A stretch of DNA of 64,000 bases, taken from positions 248,001-312,000 of the forward strand of contig CAKOXT010000001.1 of the NCBI GenBank assembly GCA_934130285.1. The letters run 5' to 3'. The notes below the pieces were generated by a model. That model searched no databases and was not told the DNA's origin. It saw only the letters and a program-made list of their open reading frames with translations. Source of the stretch: an uncultured Clostridia bacterium. Its GTDB lineage: Bacteria; Bacillota; Clostridia; TANB77; CAG-508. Positions 1-9,791 of the stretch are shown in pieces. A program made the translations under genes and the position numbers. How positions within the stretch are numbered: the stretch's first letter is position 1; each line of letters begins with the position of its first letter.

Positions 1-627
1 TTAGTTTAGAGTTACAGACATTGCTTAAGAATTATGGCTATGATGCTGTGATTTTAAATGATTTTAATGATGTGAAAAATAAAGCTTTGCAGATGAATCC
101 AGATTTGATTTTATTGGATATTAATTTACCAAATTTGAATGGAGAGATTGTTTTAAAAGAGATTAGAAAAGAATCTAATATACCTGTAATTATGGTGACG
201 AGTAGGGTACGGAGAGGTTGATGAAGTGCTATCTATGTCATATGGTGCTGATGATTATGTAACTAAACCATATAATCCAACTATTTTGCTTTTAAGAATC
301 CAGAATATTTTTAAAAGAATTGATTCTTCAAAGGATGAAATGAATTATGATGGAGTTATTGTAAATCCATCTAAAGGTATTTTGAGTAAAGATGGTTGTG
401 AATTAGATTTGACGAAGAATGAGATGATTATTTTTATGTATTTGCTGAATAATCGAAATAAGATTGTTACTAGGGATGATCTTATGACTGATTTATGGAA
501 CAATAATGAGTATATAAATGATAATGCTTTGACTGTTAATATAAGTAGGCTAAGAGCTAAGCTTGAGAGTTTTGGCTTGAAAGATGTCATTGAAACGAGG
601 AAGGGACAAGGGTATAGGTTGATATGA
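1..627 (+). pseudogene. BceR-like OmpR-family response regulator, frameshifted, 5' end outside window
   Basis: DNA-binding response regulator of a BceRS-type two-component system; the start lies left of the window. Reading from base 3 gives the receiver domain with the phospho-acceptor Asp in LILLDINLPNLNG and the VTSR strand. Frame is lost around 205-217, and a new frame resumes with VDEVLSMSYGADDYVTKPY (conserved Lys) followed by a winged-helix Trans_reg_C domain ending ETRKGQGYRLI. Removing one base near 207-213 would restore a normal regulator, so this is a one-base insertion: either a pseudogene or a sequence error. The stop overlaps the kinase start by 4 nt (ATGA), indicating translational coupling. 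In this family the regulator activates the neighbouring ABC transporter genes; if the frameshift is real the module may be uninducible. Confidence 0.85.
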
Positions 628-1643
628 AATTGAGAAAGTATTTAGTTGATAAACTACCTCAGATAGCTGTTTGCGGATTTGGCGATGTGCTTATATTTAT
701 GCTACTTAGAGCATTTAAGACAGAACAATCTTTAATTAGTGCTGTGTTATTTGTTTTACTTTGTATGGAGTTAATAGTTTTTGGAATAGATTATATTAGA
801 AAGTATAGGTTTTACAAAAGACTTGAAGATGTTGTTGAGAGTTTGGATAAAAAGTATTTAGCTTTGGAAATGCTTGATATTCCTGATTTTTATGAAGGAA
901 GGATTCTTTATCAATCTTTGTATGAAATTGATAAGTCAATGAATGAACATGTAAAAGAGTATCAAGCTAGTATCAGTGATTTTAAGGATTATGTTGAGAT
1001 GTGGATTCATGAGGTAAAGATTCCTATTTCAAGCTTAACACTTTTGAACCACAATCATCCTGATTCTTTAGAGAAAAAGTATGTTGAACAAATTAAGAGA
1101 TTAGATAATTATATTGATCAAGTTTTGTATTATGTACGTAGTGAGAATGCGGAAAAAGATTATATTTTAAAAGAAATTGAACTTAGTGATGTTGTTAAGA
1201 ATGTGGCTTTGAAGAATAAGGATGATTTACTTGAGAATATGGTTAATTTAGAAGTTAATATTGGTCAGGAGAAAGTCTATACAGATGGTAAGTGGATCGA
1301 GTTTATATTGAATCAAATTGTGAATAATTGTATTAAGTATAGAGATGATGAAAAGAAGCCGTTTATAAGCATAATGGCTAAGGAAAAAGATAGGACAATT
1401 GAGCTTGAGATATTTGATAATGGAATTGGTATTCCTGAACAGGATTTATCAAGGGTTTTTGATAAATCTTTTACTGGTGAGAATGGCAGACTTCGAGCAA
1501 AGTCCACTGGAATGGGGTTATATATTGCTAAAAAATTGTGCGAGAAATTGGGACATCAAATAAAGATAGAGTCTGAGTTTGGTAAGTTTACTAGAATTGT
1601 AATTTCTTTTGCTAAAAATGATTTTTATAGTGTTAGTAAGTAA
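624..1643 (+). CDS. BceS-like intramembrane-sensing histidine kinase
   Basis: Sensor histidine kinase, 339 aa. Two membrane helices (about residues 14-60) are joined by almost no extracellular loop, the layout of intramembrane-sensing kinases of the BceS group, which take their signal from the partner ABC permease rather than binding ligand. The H-box is WIHEVKIPISS (His about 130), the N-box NQIVNNCIKYRD, and the G-boxes DNGIGIPEQDLSRVFDKSF and STGMGLYIAKKL, so it looks catalytically complete. Its start overlaps the regulator stop by 4 nt and an ABC transporter follows 87 nt later. Function as a peptide-antibiotic sensor is inferred from family and context. Confidence 0.88.
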   Translation: MKLRKYLVDKLPQIAVCGFGDVLIFMLLRAFKTEQSLISAVLFVLLCMELIVFGIDYIRKYRFYKRLEDVVESLDKKYLALEMLDIPDFYEGRILYQSLYEIDKSMNEHVKEYQASISDFKDYVEMWIHEVKIPISSLTLLNHNHPDSLEKKYVEQIKRLDNYIDQVLYYVRSENAEKDYILKEIELSDVVKNVALKNKDDLLENMVNLEVNIGQEKVYTDGKWIEFILNQIVNNCIKYRDDEKKPFISIMAKEKDRTIELEIFDNGIGIPEQDLSRVFDKSFTGENGRLRAKSTGMGLYIAKKLCEKLGHQIKIESEFGKFTRIVISFAKNDFYSVSK

Positions 1644-1665
1644 ACATTACGAATTTGTAATGTTT
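1642..1665 (+). promoter_or_regulatory. Inverted repeat, candidate BceR-type operator (or weak hairpin)
   Basis: A perfect 9-bp inverted repeat (AAACATTAC / GTAATGTTT, 6-nt loop) begins at the kinase stop codon and lies 66 nt upstream of the transporter gene. Its core TTACG-AATT-TGTAA nearly matches the TNACA-N4-TGTAA box I recall for Bce-type response regulators. There is no strong T-tract, so a terminator is less likely. Role inferred from position and motif. Confidence 0.5.
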
Positions 1666-1730
1666 TGTAATATTAGAATGACGACTAGAGAAAAATGGTT
1701 TGGTAAAATCTAAGCAGAAAGGAGATAAAT

Positions 1731-2498
1731 ATGGAGAATATTTTAAAAATTGATAAAATTGAAAAATATTATGGCAATAAATCAAGCCTTACTAAGGCGG
1801 TTGATAATATTTCTTTTAATGTTGAGAAGGGTGAGTTTGTTGCGATAATGGGTGCTAGTGGTTCTGGAAAAACTACACTTTTGAATTGTATTTCTACGAT
1901 TGATAGAGTTACTTCTGGACATATTTATGTTGCTGGTGAGGATATTACTAAATTAAAAGGAAATAAGTTGAATAAATTTAGAAGAGAGGAACTTGGTTTT
2001 ATTTTTCAGGATTTTAATCTACTTGATACATTGACTGCGTATGAGAATATTGCACTTGCTTTGTCTATTCAGGATGTTAAAGCAAATGAGATTGATAGGA
2101 GAATAAAGAAGGTTGCTAAAGATTTAGATATTGAGGGAGTTTTAAATAAGTATCCTTATCAAATGAGTGGAGGGCAGAAACAAAGAGTTGCAAGTGCTAG
2201 AGCAATAATTACTAGTCCAAAATTAATATTGGCAGATGAACCAACTGGTGCTCTTGATTCTAAATCTTCAAAGATGTTATTAGAAAGATTTGAGTATTTA
2301 AATAAGGGTATTGAGGCTACTATTTTGATGGTCACACATGATGCATTTACTGCAAGTTATGCATCAAGAGTTATTTTTATCAAAGATGGTAAAATTTTTA
2401 ATGAATTGCATAAGGGATCAGGTTCGAGAAAAGAATTTTTTGATAAGATAATTGATGTGGTAACTGTATTGGGAGGAGAGTTGAACGATGCTCTTTAA
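1731..2498 (+). CDS. BceA-like ABC transporter ATP-binding protein
   Basis: ATPase subunit of a MacB/BceAB-type ABC transporter, 255 aa. Walker A is GASGSGKTT (41-49), the Q-loop is in IFQDFNLLDTL, the signature is MSGGQKQR, Walker B LILADEPTGALDS, and the H-loop MVTHD. A strong AAAGGAG site precedes the ATG. The next gene starts 11 nt before this one ends, so the pair is coupled. Family knowledge: such transporters protect against bacitracin, lantibiotics and other cell-wall peptides, and signal to the cognate kinase. The substrate cannot be read from sequence. Confidence 0.93.
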   Translation: MENILKIDKIEKYYGNKSSLTKAVDNISFNVEKGEFVAIMGASGSGKTTLLNCISTIDRVTSGHIYVAGEDITKLKGNKLNKFRREELGFIFQDFNLLDTLTAYENIALALSIQDVKANEIDRRIKKVAKDLDIEGVLNKYPYQMSGGQKQRVASARAIITSPKLILADEPTGALDSKSSKMLLERFEYLNKGIEATILMVTHDAFTASYASRVIFIKDGKIFNELHKGSGSRKEFFDKIIDVVTVLGGELNDAL

Positions 2499-4509
2499 GT
2501 TATCAATTAAAAATATAAGTAAGAGTATGAAAGATTATGCCATCTATTTTTTCACTCTTATTTTGGGTGTATCGATATTTTATGTTTTTAATGCAATTGA
2601 GAGTCAGACAATTATGATGAATGTATCTTCAGCTACATATGAGATTATTAAACTTATGACAAATATGCTTTCTGGTGTAAGTGTGTTTGTTTCTTTTGTA
2701 TTGGCTTTTTTGATTATTTATGCGAGTAGGTTTTTGATAAAGAGAAGAAATAAGGAGTTTGGAATTTATTTAACTTTAGGAATGAGTAAGAGAAAAATAT
2801 CTTTAATTTTGTTTTTTGAAACTTTATTCATTGGTATCATTTCACTTGTTGTGGGGTTAGGATTGGGATTTTTGTTATCTCAATTGATGAGCATATTAGT
2901 TGCTAATATGTTTGAAGCAGATATGACTAATTTTAAATTTGTATTTTCAACAACTGCATGTGTAAAGACTCTTATATATTTTGGTATTATGTATTTGGTT
3001 GTTATGATATTTAATACTTTTAATGTGAGCAGATGCAAGTTAATCGATTTGTTGTATGCTAGTAAAAAGTCTGAAAAGGTTAAGCTTAAGAATCCTTTAT
3101 TATGTGTGATTGTTTTTATAGTTTCTTCTTGTGCTTTAGGTTATGCATATTATTTAGTGACTGATGGAGTAAAGGCTTTACAAAATGCTAGTTCTATTTA
3201 TTTGCCTATTGTACTTGGTGCAGTTTCGACTTTTTTGATTTTCTGGTCTTTGTCTGGTTTGATTTTGAAGATTGTGAGAAGTAATAAGAGATTTTATTAT
3301 CGTGGTTTGAATAGTTTTACAATTAGACAAATTAGTAGCAAAATAAATACCACTGTTTTTTCTATGACTGTTATTTGTTTGATGTTATTTTCAACTATTT
3401 GTATTTTGTCAAGTGCGTTGTCTATGAAAAATTCATCGACAGCTAATTTGAAGAAGCTTGTACCTGCTGATATTCAACTTTCACAGAAAATAGAAAATGG
3501 AGATGAAGAACATATAGAAGAAACTTTAAAAAAGGCTGATTTTGATGTAGTTTCTAATTTTAAAGATAATTTTGAATTTTATGTTTATACTTGTGATAAT
3601 GTTACGTTAGAAAATACTCTTGGGGAATATATTTCGCAAATTAAGTCTAACTATCCATTTTTGGTGACTGATACAAAAGAAGAGATTGTTAAATTAAGTG
3701 ATTATAATAAAGTTGCACAATTGTATGGGCTTGAGAAACAGAGTTTGAAAAACAATGAGTATATTATTGTGGCAAATTATAAAGATTTTATAAATATTCG
3801 TAATGGTGGATTAAAAGCTGGAGCGAAGATTAATATAAATGGAATTGAGTATAGACCTAAGTTTGACAAGTGTGTAGATGGGTTTATTGAGATGAATGGT
3901 AGTTATGCTAACTCTGGATTTTTAGTTGTTCCGGATGGTGCGGTTGAAACTTGTGTGAAGAGTAGAGAGATTATGATTGCTAATTATAGGGCAAATAGTA
4001 AAGAGGAGAGAAAAGAAATTGATCAAAAAGTAATTGATTTGGATAAGGTTGATTATATTCTTAATAGTACGATTGAAGCTAGAACAAAATTGTATGTTCA
4101 TGAAGCTAGTATTGGATTAGGTGCTATGGTTACTTTTATTGGTTTATATCTTGGAATTATATTTTTAATTTCATGTGCTGCAATTCTTGCGTTGAAGGAA
4201 TTGTCAGAGTCAAGTGATAATGCGGAGAAGTTTCAAATGCTTAGAAAACTTGGTGTTGATGAAAAAATGATAAACAAAGCTTTATTTAGGCAGATTGGAG
4301 TATTTTTCATGTTTCCATTAGTACTTGCTATTATACATTCTATTTTTGGAATTAAGTTTTGCAATTTCTTATTAACTTCGATTGGAACTGATAATTTGTT
4401 ATCTTCAATTATCATGACAGCTGTGTTTATTGTTGCAATATATGGTGGTTATTTTGTGGTTACATATTTATGTAGTAAAAATGTTGTTAAAGAAAAATTG
4501 AATAATTAG
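2488..4509 (+). CDS. BceB-like ABC transporter permease (FtsX domain)
   Basis: Permease of the BceAB type, 673 aa. It has about ten membrane helices in the family arrangement: helix pairs and FtsX-like domains at both ends, and one large extracellular domain (about residues 320-530) between helices VII and VIII, the region linked to substrate and kinase recognition. The LSIKNISKSMKDYAIYFFTLILG start is typical of this family. It overlaps the ATPase gene by 11 nt. With the preceding genes it forms a regulator-kinase-ATPase-permease module. Confidence 0.93.
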   Translation: MLFKLSIKNISKSMKDYAIYFFTLILGVSIFYVFNAIESQTIMMNVSSATYEIIKLMTNMLSGVSVFVSFVLAFLIIYASRFLIKRRNKEFGIYLTLGMSKRKISLILFFETLFIGIISLVVGLGLGFLLSQLMSILVANMFEADMTNFKFVFSTTACVKTLIYFGIMYLVVMIFNTFNVSRCKLIDLLYASKKSEKVKLKNPLLCVIVFIVSSCALGYAYYLVTDGVKALQNASSIYLPIVLGAVSTFLIFWSLSGLILKIVRSNKRFYYRGLNSFTIRQISSKINTTVFSMTVICLMLFSTICILSSALSMKNSSTANLKKLVPADIQLSQKIENGDEEHIEETLKKADFDVVSNFKDNFEFYVYTCDNVTLENTLGEYISQIKSNYPFLVTDTKEEIVKLSDYNKVAQLYGLEKQSLKNNEYIIVANYKDFINIRNGGLKAGAKININGIEYRPKFDKCVDGFIEMNGSYANSGFLVVPDGAVETCVKSREIMIANYRANSKEERKEIDQKVIDLDKVDYILNSTIEARTKLYVHEASIGLGAMVTFIGLYLGIIFLISCAAILALKELSESSDNAEKFQMLRKLGVDEKMINKALFRQIGVFFMFPLVLAIIHSIFGIKFCNFLLTSIGTDNLLSSIIMTAVFIVAIYGGYFVVTYLCSKNVVKEKLNN

Positions 4510-4610
4510 CCAATGTATGATATAATTAAATTCCAAGATTCTTATTTGAAACACAATCTGGACTAATGTCCAGTTCATCTTATAGATATTAAACTTTAGG
4601 AGGTGTTCTT

Positions 4611-5024
4611 ATGAGAAGAGAACGGGAAAATCAGAATTTCAAAATGTACCTGAAAATTGCGTTGGCTATAGTTGCCTTGATTGGATTTATTGTAATGATA
4701 AATCAGATCTGGAAAACAGAAGGCTTTCGTGAATGGGCAATGTGGCGTATGGTTGTCGCAGTTATCTTTGGATCATTAGCATACTTTTATTCTCTGGTTT
4801 TTGGAGTAGGTGGAGTATATTTTTATATGATAATTAAAAAAGATAATTACGGCGAGAAAATGAATACGTGCATTATTGTAAGCATGGAAGGTCTGGCGGC
4901 AATATTCCAATTGGTTTTCTGGGGTGTGCTTAGAAGCAATTATATGCTGTGTATAGCAGCAGGCATAGTTGCAGTTATTATAGCTATCTTTTATGGTAGA
5001 TTATTAATAGCTATAAGAGAATAA
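4611..5024 (+). CDS. Small membrane protein of unknown function, possibly acquired
   Basis: 137 aa with four predicted membrane helices (about 13-30, 46-77, 85-107, 110-134) and a basic N-terminus. I recognise no family. AGGAGGT precedes the ATG and a strong terminator follows. Codon use is clearly GC-richer than flanking genes (many CTG, GGC, GCG codons), suggesting recent acquisition. A short inverted repeat (CTGGAC/GTCCAG) lies about 40 nt before the start and may be a regulatory or junction feature. Confidence 0.75.
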   Translation: MRRERENQNFKMYLKIALAIVALIGFIVMINQIWKTEGFREWAMWRMVVAVIFGSLAYFYSLVFGVGGVYFYMIIKKDNYGEKMNTCIIVSMEGLAAIFQLVFWGVLRSNYMLCIAAGIVAVIIAIFYGRLLIAIRE

Positions 5025-5043
5025 AGATTGTTCCGTTTTGGAG

Positions 5044-5087
5044 CAGGAGTTTGATGTCAAATGTGATATCAAGCTCCTGTTTTTTTT
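5044..5087 (+). terminator. Rho-independent terminator
   Basis: Long imperfect stem with arms CAGGAGTTTGATGTC and GTGATATCAAGCTCCTG (G-U pairs) followed by eight T; ends the upstream small membrane gene. Confidence 0.85.
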
Positions 5088-5166
5088 ATAGCAAACTACT
5101 CAGTTTTGTTCTATATTAGGCATAAATTTTAAGGTAAAATACCATACTAAAAATAGAGGTATTATT

Positions 5167-6273
5167 ATGGTAATTGATATGAAATATTGGAACAAAATTT
5201 TGAAGAAGATTATATATTTTGTTTGTTTGATTCTTTTAATATTTATAGTGCTAAAATTAGCATGTTTTTTTATGCCTTTTATTGTTGCTCTTATTATTGC
5301 AAATATGATTGAACCGATGGTTAGGTTTATAAATAAAAAATTTAAATTGATTAGGAAAACATCTGCCATTATATCAATTGTATTAGTGTTTGTCTTTTTA
5401 GTTGGTATTATTATTGCTTCGTCAGTAGTTATTGTTTCAGAAGTAAGTAATTTATTGAAAAATTTTGAAACGTTTGGAAATAATATTTTTCATAATGTAG
5501 AAATGTTTAGTAATTTTCTTAAATTAGAAGATGTGAATGTTTCAGATGATGTAAAGAAGCTTATTGTAGATGCTACAAATGATTTGCTTGCTCATGTACT
5601 TGATTATATAAAGAATTTTTTGATTGGTATTTTAAATTTGATAACACAGATACCTATATTTGTTATTTATTTAGTAATTACAATTTTAGCAACATATTTT
5701 ATTTCTACAGATAGACTTGGAATATTGGATGATTTAGAACAGAAAATTCCTAAAAGATGGATTAGAAAAGCAAATAAATATTTTAAAAGCACTGTTTCAG
5801 TTTTAGGAAAATACTTAAAAGCGGAATTAATATTAATTTTTATTTCCTTCGTTGAGGTTCTTGTTGGATTATATATTTTTAAGATGATAGGTTTGAATGT
5901 TAAATCACCTTTTTTAATTGCTTTGGGAATTGGGTTTGTAGATTTACTACCTATTTTAGGCTCTGGAACTGTAATGTTACCGTGGGGAGTAATAGAAATT
6001 ATAATGGGAAATGTTGAACTTGGCTTAGCGGTGATAGGATTATTGATTTTTATCTCGTTAGTTAGACAGTTTCTCGAACCTAAAATTGTATCATCACATC
6101 TTGGAATTCATCCTTTATATACATTAATATCTATGTATATTGGTTTTAAGATATCTGGTGTTTTGGGACTTTTGATAGGACCAATTGTATTAATAATTAT
6201 TTTGAATTTTTTTAATGAAAATAATAAAAGATTTAGTTTAGTAGTAAATGAAGATGAGGGAGAGGATGCTTAA
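5167..6273 (+). CDS. AI-2E transporter family (YtvI/PerM-like) permease
   Basis: Polytopic membrane protein, 368 aa, of the AI-2E transporter superfamily (UPF0118). Two N-terminal helix pairs are followed by a soluble helical region (about 95-150) and further helices. The family signature region reads LGIGFVDLLPILGSGTVMLPWGV, with QFLEPKIVSSHLGIHPLYTL after it. Members include secondary transporters and spore-related YtvI; the substrate here is unknown. AGAGG sits 8 nt before the ATG. The 3' end overlaps the convergent minus-strand gene by 4 nt. Confidence 0.88.
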   Translation: MVIDMKYWNKILKKIIYFVCLILLIFIVLKLACFFMPFIVALIIANMIEPMVRFINKKFKLIRKTSAIISIVLVFVFLVGIIIASSVVIVSEVSNLLKNFETFGNNIFHNVEMFSNFLKLEDVNVSDDVKKLIVDATNDLLAHVLDYIKNFLIGILNLITQIPIFVIYLVITILATYFISTDRLGILDDLEQKIPKRWIRKANKYFKSTVSVLGKYLKAELILIFISFVEVLVGLYIFKMIGLNVKSPFLIALGIGFVDLLPILGSGTVMLPWGVIEIIMGNVELGLAVIGLLIFISLVRQFLEPKIVSSHLGIHPLYTLISMYIGFKISGVLGLLIGPIVLIIILNFFNENNKRFSLVVNEDEGEDA

Positions 6274-6834
6274 AAAGTTGCACTTGTTGGGACATATGTT
6301 TCGTCAGGTGGATATACGAATTCATCATCTGGTTTTTGAGATTGTTCTATATTTGTTATTTTTAAAATTGGAATATCTCCGCCAAGATAACCTTTTGTGA
6401 TAGTTCCTGCTATTTGTACCCATGAATAATTTTCAAATTGATTTATAGTGTCACATTCACATAAAAATCCAACTACAACTGTTTGTGAAGCTGGATTTAT
6501 TATCATATTTCTCGCAAGTACAAATTGGTTATCTGCTAAATAATTAATTCTGTAGACATATCCGACAAATGTTATTTCTTTACCTATATATTCATCAATA
6601 TTTTCGTGAACTTCTTTTAATACGTTAGTATATTGATTAGATGCAATATTAGTTGGTTTGCCGAGTTTCAAAATAAGGATCGTCAACAACAAAGTTTTCT
6701 TTGTCTAAATTTTTCATTTCTGTATAAAGTTTGAATCCAGAATATATAAAAATAATTAAACATATTAAAATAAAAAACAAGAGAATTCCTTTAAATATCT
6801 TGTTTTTATTGACTTTAAAATTGTATACATGCAT
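6270..6834 (-). pseudogene. TIGR03943/DUF1980 C-terminal-domain-like membrane-anchored protein, frameshifted
   Basis: Two overlapping minus-strand frames together encode one protein. The upstream part (from 6834) has an N-terminal membrane helix and ends DDPYFET. The downstream part continues GKPTNIASNQYTNVLKEV, then YIGKEITFVGYVYR, VVVGFLCECD, SWVQIAGTI and PILKITNIE, which resembles the C-terminal domain of the YcgQ/TIGR03943 proteins that pair with YcgR-type permeases. One extra base at about 6658-6666 breaks the frame. No permease partner is next to it. It converges on the AI-2E gene with a 4-nt overlap. Confidence 0.7.
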
Positions 6835-6956
6835 ATGAAAATCCTACCTATAAATAAATTTATTAAATACTATGAAATATTTTCAATATTATTCCTTGCT
6901 ATTTCAAAAAAATAATGATATATTTATCGATAGTTAATAATTAGGAGGCAAATCAG

Positions 6957-9713
6957 ATGGGTTTATTTAAATCTTATAGTGAAAAAGAAGTAAAAAGAGT
7001 TCAACCTATAGTAAATAAAATCAATAGTTTAGAACCTGAAATGGAAAAATTATCAGATGCAGAACTTAGAGCAAAAACAGATTATTTTAAAGCTCAGTTA
7101 GCTGATGGAAAAACTCTTGATGACATCTTACCAGAAGCATTTGCAGTTGTAAGAGAGGCATCAAAAAGAGTATTAGAAATGAGACATTTCGATGTGCAAT
7201 TAATTGGTGGTATTATATTACACCAAGGTAGAATTGCAGAAATGAAAACTGGTGAAGGAAAAACTTTGGTTGCTACATTGCCAGTATACTTAAATGCACT
7301 TACAGGAAAAGGTGTTCATGTAATTACAGTTAATGATTACCTAGCAAAAAGAGATAGTGAGTGGATGGGTAAATTATATAAATTCTTAGGTTTATCAGTT
7401 GGGTTGAATATTTCAAGAATGAATCAACAAGACAAACAAAAAGCTTATGCTTGTGATATAACATATGGAACAAACAACGAGTATGGATTTGATTATCTAA
7501 GAGATAACATGGTTATTCATAAAGAAGATATGGTTCAAAGAGGATTAGAATATGCAATCGTTGATGAGATCGATAGTATCTTAATTGATGAGGCTAGAAC
7601 ACCACTTATCATATCAGGTAGAGCAAATAAATCATCTGATTTATATAAAAGAGCTAATGATTTCGTAAAGAGATTACAAGCTAAGGTAATTATAGAAGAA
7701 GATATTAAAGATGAAGCTCAATTAGAAGATAATGAAAAATATGATTATATAGTTGACTTAAAGGCAAAAACAGCTACATTAACACAAAAAGGTATTAAGA
7801 AAGCTGAAGATTATTTCGAAGTTGAAAACTTTAATGATCTTGATAATACAGATATAGTTCACAATGTAAACCAAGCTTTAAAAGCACATGGTGTTATGAA
7901 GAGAGATAAAGATTACATCGTTAAAGATGGTGAAGTTTTAATCGTTGATGAGTTTACAGGTAGAATTATGTATGGAAGAAGATATAATGCTGGTTTACAT
8001 CAAGCTATTGAAGCTAAAGAAGGTGTTAAAATAGCTGATGAACAAAAGACTTTAGCAAATATCACATTCCAAAACTACTTTAGAATGTATAATAAATTGT
8101 CTGGTATGACAGGTACTGCTAAAACAGAGGAAGAGGAATTCAGAGAGATTTATAACTTAGATGTTGTATGTATTCCTACAAACTTACCAGTTGCAAGAAA
8201 AGACTTAAATGATATTATTTATAAAAATGAAAAAGTAAAATTTGATGCTGTAGTTGAAGACATTAAGCAATCACATGAAAAAGGACAACCAGTTCTAGTT
8301 GGTACAGTTTCAATTGATAAATCTGAAAAATTAAGTAATTTACTTAAAAAAGCTGGAATACCACATGAAGTATTAAATGCTAAATTCCATGAGAAAGAAG
8401 CTGAAATTATAGCTCAAGCTGGTAAATATGGTGCTGTTACAATTGCTACTAACATGGCAGGTCGTGGTACTGATATTATGCTTGGTGGTAATACTGAATA
8501 TATGGCTAAACAAGAAATGAAGAGAGCTGGATATACAAATGATCTTATAGTTCAAGCTTCTGCTCATAATGAGACAAAAGATGAAAAGGTTATTGAAGCT
8601 AGAAAAGCATTTAACGAATTAGAAGCCAAATTCAAAAAACAAATAAAAGAAGAAAAAGAAAAAGTTATAGCTGCTGGTGGTTTGAAAATCATTGGTACAG
8701 AGAGACATGAATCAAGAAGAATTGATAACCAGTTACGTGGACGTAGTGGTCGTCAAGGAGATCCAGGTGAATCAATATTCTACATTGGCCTTGATGATGA
8801 TTTGATGAAAATATTTGGTGGTGACAAAGTTACTGCTGTTTACAATGCGTTAAAAGCTGATGAAAACATGCCAATTCAATTTAAGCCAATTTCAAAAGCT
8901 GTTGAATCTGCTCAAAAGAAAGTTGAGAGTAGAAACTTCTCAATCAGAAAACATGTATTAAGCTATGATGATGTTATGAACACTCAAAGAGAGATTATAT
9001 ACAGACAAAGAAGAGAAGTTTTAGATGGTGAAGATGTTACAGAATCAGTTAAAAATATGATTAGAGAAGCATGTGCTTTAATAGTTGATACTTATAGAGC
9101 TGAATTAACTGAAAAAAATCCAGATACAAGTGCTTTATTATTAGAAGTACAAAATGGATTAAATATTAAAGAATTAGATTCATTAAATAAAGATAAAATT
9201 GATCCAGATGAAATATTAGCAGAATTACAAGAAAAAGCTTTAGCAATATATGAAGCTAAGAGAGAAGAAATTGGTGAAGAACCATTCAAAGAACTTCAAA
9301 GAATTGTATTATTAAAAGTTGTTGATACAAAATGGATGGATCATATTGATGCAATGGATGAATTAAAGAATGGTATTGGATTACGTGCTTATGGACAAAA
9401 AGATCCAGTTATTCAATATCAAATCGATGGTTCAGACATGTTTGAAGAAATGATTAATAGCATTAAATTGGAAGTTGCTAAAATCTTAATGTGTGTTAAA
9501 AAGAGAGAAGGATATGAAAGAAGAAGTACTGTTAAAGTAACAGGCGAAGGTAGAGAAGATATCGATGGAATGATTAATCCTGAATTAGCACAAGAAGAAA
9601 AGAAAAAAGTAAAAGCTCCAATAGTTAATGAAGGTCCTAAAGTTGGTAGAAATGATTTATGCCCTTGTGGAAGTGGGAAAAAGTATAAGAACTGTTGTGG
9701 AAAGAATTCATAA
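6957..9713 (+). CDS. secA: Preprotein translocase ATPase SecA
   Basis: Motor ATPase of the Sec pathway, 918 aa, full length. It drives unfolded preproteins through SecYEG at the membrane. Visible elements: Walker A in AEMKTGEGKTLVATL, the DEAD-box-like VDEIDSILIDEARTPLIISG region, the preprotein cross-linking domain, the motor 2 helicase motifs TNMAGRGTDIMLGG and QLRGRSGRQGDPG, the helical scaffold/wing region, and a C-terminal zinc-binding SEC-C tail (GRNDLCPCGSGKKYKNCC) that can bind SecB or ribosomes. AGGAGG lies upstream of the ATG and a terminator follows directly; it appears monocistronic. Confidence 0.98.
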   Translation: MGLFKSYSEKEVKRVQPIVNKINSLEPEMEKLSDAELRAKTDYFKAQLADGKTLDDILPEAFAVVREASKRVLEMRHFDVQLIGGIILHQGRIAEMKTGEGKTLVATLPVYLNALTGKGVHVITVNDYLAKRDSEWMGKLYKFLGLSVGLNISRMNQQDKQKAYACDITYGTNNEYGFDYLRDNMVIHKEDMVQRGLEYAIVDEIDSILIDEARTPLIISGRANKSSDLYKRANDFVKRLQAKVIIEEDIKDEAQLEDNEKYDYIVDLKAKTATLTQKGIKKAEDYFEVENFNDLDNTDIVHNVNQALKAHGVMKRDKDYIVKDGEVLIVDEFTGRIMYGRRYNAGLHQAIEAKEGVKIADEQKTLANITFQNYFRMYNKLSGMTGTAKTEEEEFREIYNLDVVCIPTNLPVARKDLNDIIYKNEKVKFDAVVEDIKQSHEKGQPVLVGTVSIDKSEKLSNLLKKAGIPHEVLNAKFHEKEAEIIAQAGKYGAVTIATNMAGRGTDIMLGGNTEYMAKQEMKRAGYTNDLIVQASAHNETKDEKVIEARKAFNELEAKFKKQIKEEKEKVIAAGGLKIIGTERHESRRIDNQLRGRSGRQGDPGESIFYIGLDDDLMKIFGGDKVTAVYNALKADENMPIQFKPISKAVESAQKKVESRNFSIRKHVLSYDDVMNTQREIIYRQRREVLDGEDVTESVKNMIREACALIVDTYRAELTEKNPDTSALLLEVQNGLNIKELDSLNKDKIDPDEILAELQEKALAIYEAKREEIGEEPFKELQRIVLLKVVDTKWMDHIDAMDELKNGIGLRAYGQKDPVIQYQIDGSDMFEEMINSIKLEVAKILMCVKKREGYERRSTVKVTGEGREDIDGMINPELAQEEKKKVKAPIVNEGPKVGRNDLCPCGSGKKYKNCCGKNS

Positions 9714-9722
9714 GAAACAAAA

Positions 9723-9750
9723 AAAGTTGGCCTTTGTGCCAACTTTTTTG
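9723..9750 (+). terminator. Rho-independent terminator after secA
   Basis: Stem AAAGTTGGC / GCCAACTTT with a 6-nt loop, then a T-tract; it begins 10 nt past the secA stop. Confidence 0.9.
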
Positions 9751-9791
9751 TATTAAAGAGTTGAATTAAATATATTTAGAAAGGTTTAAAA

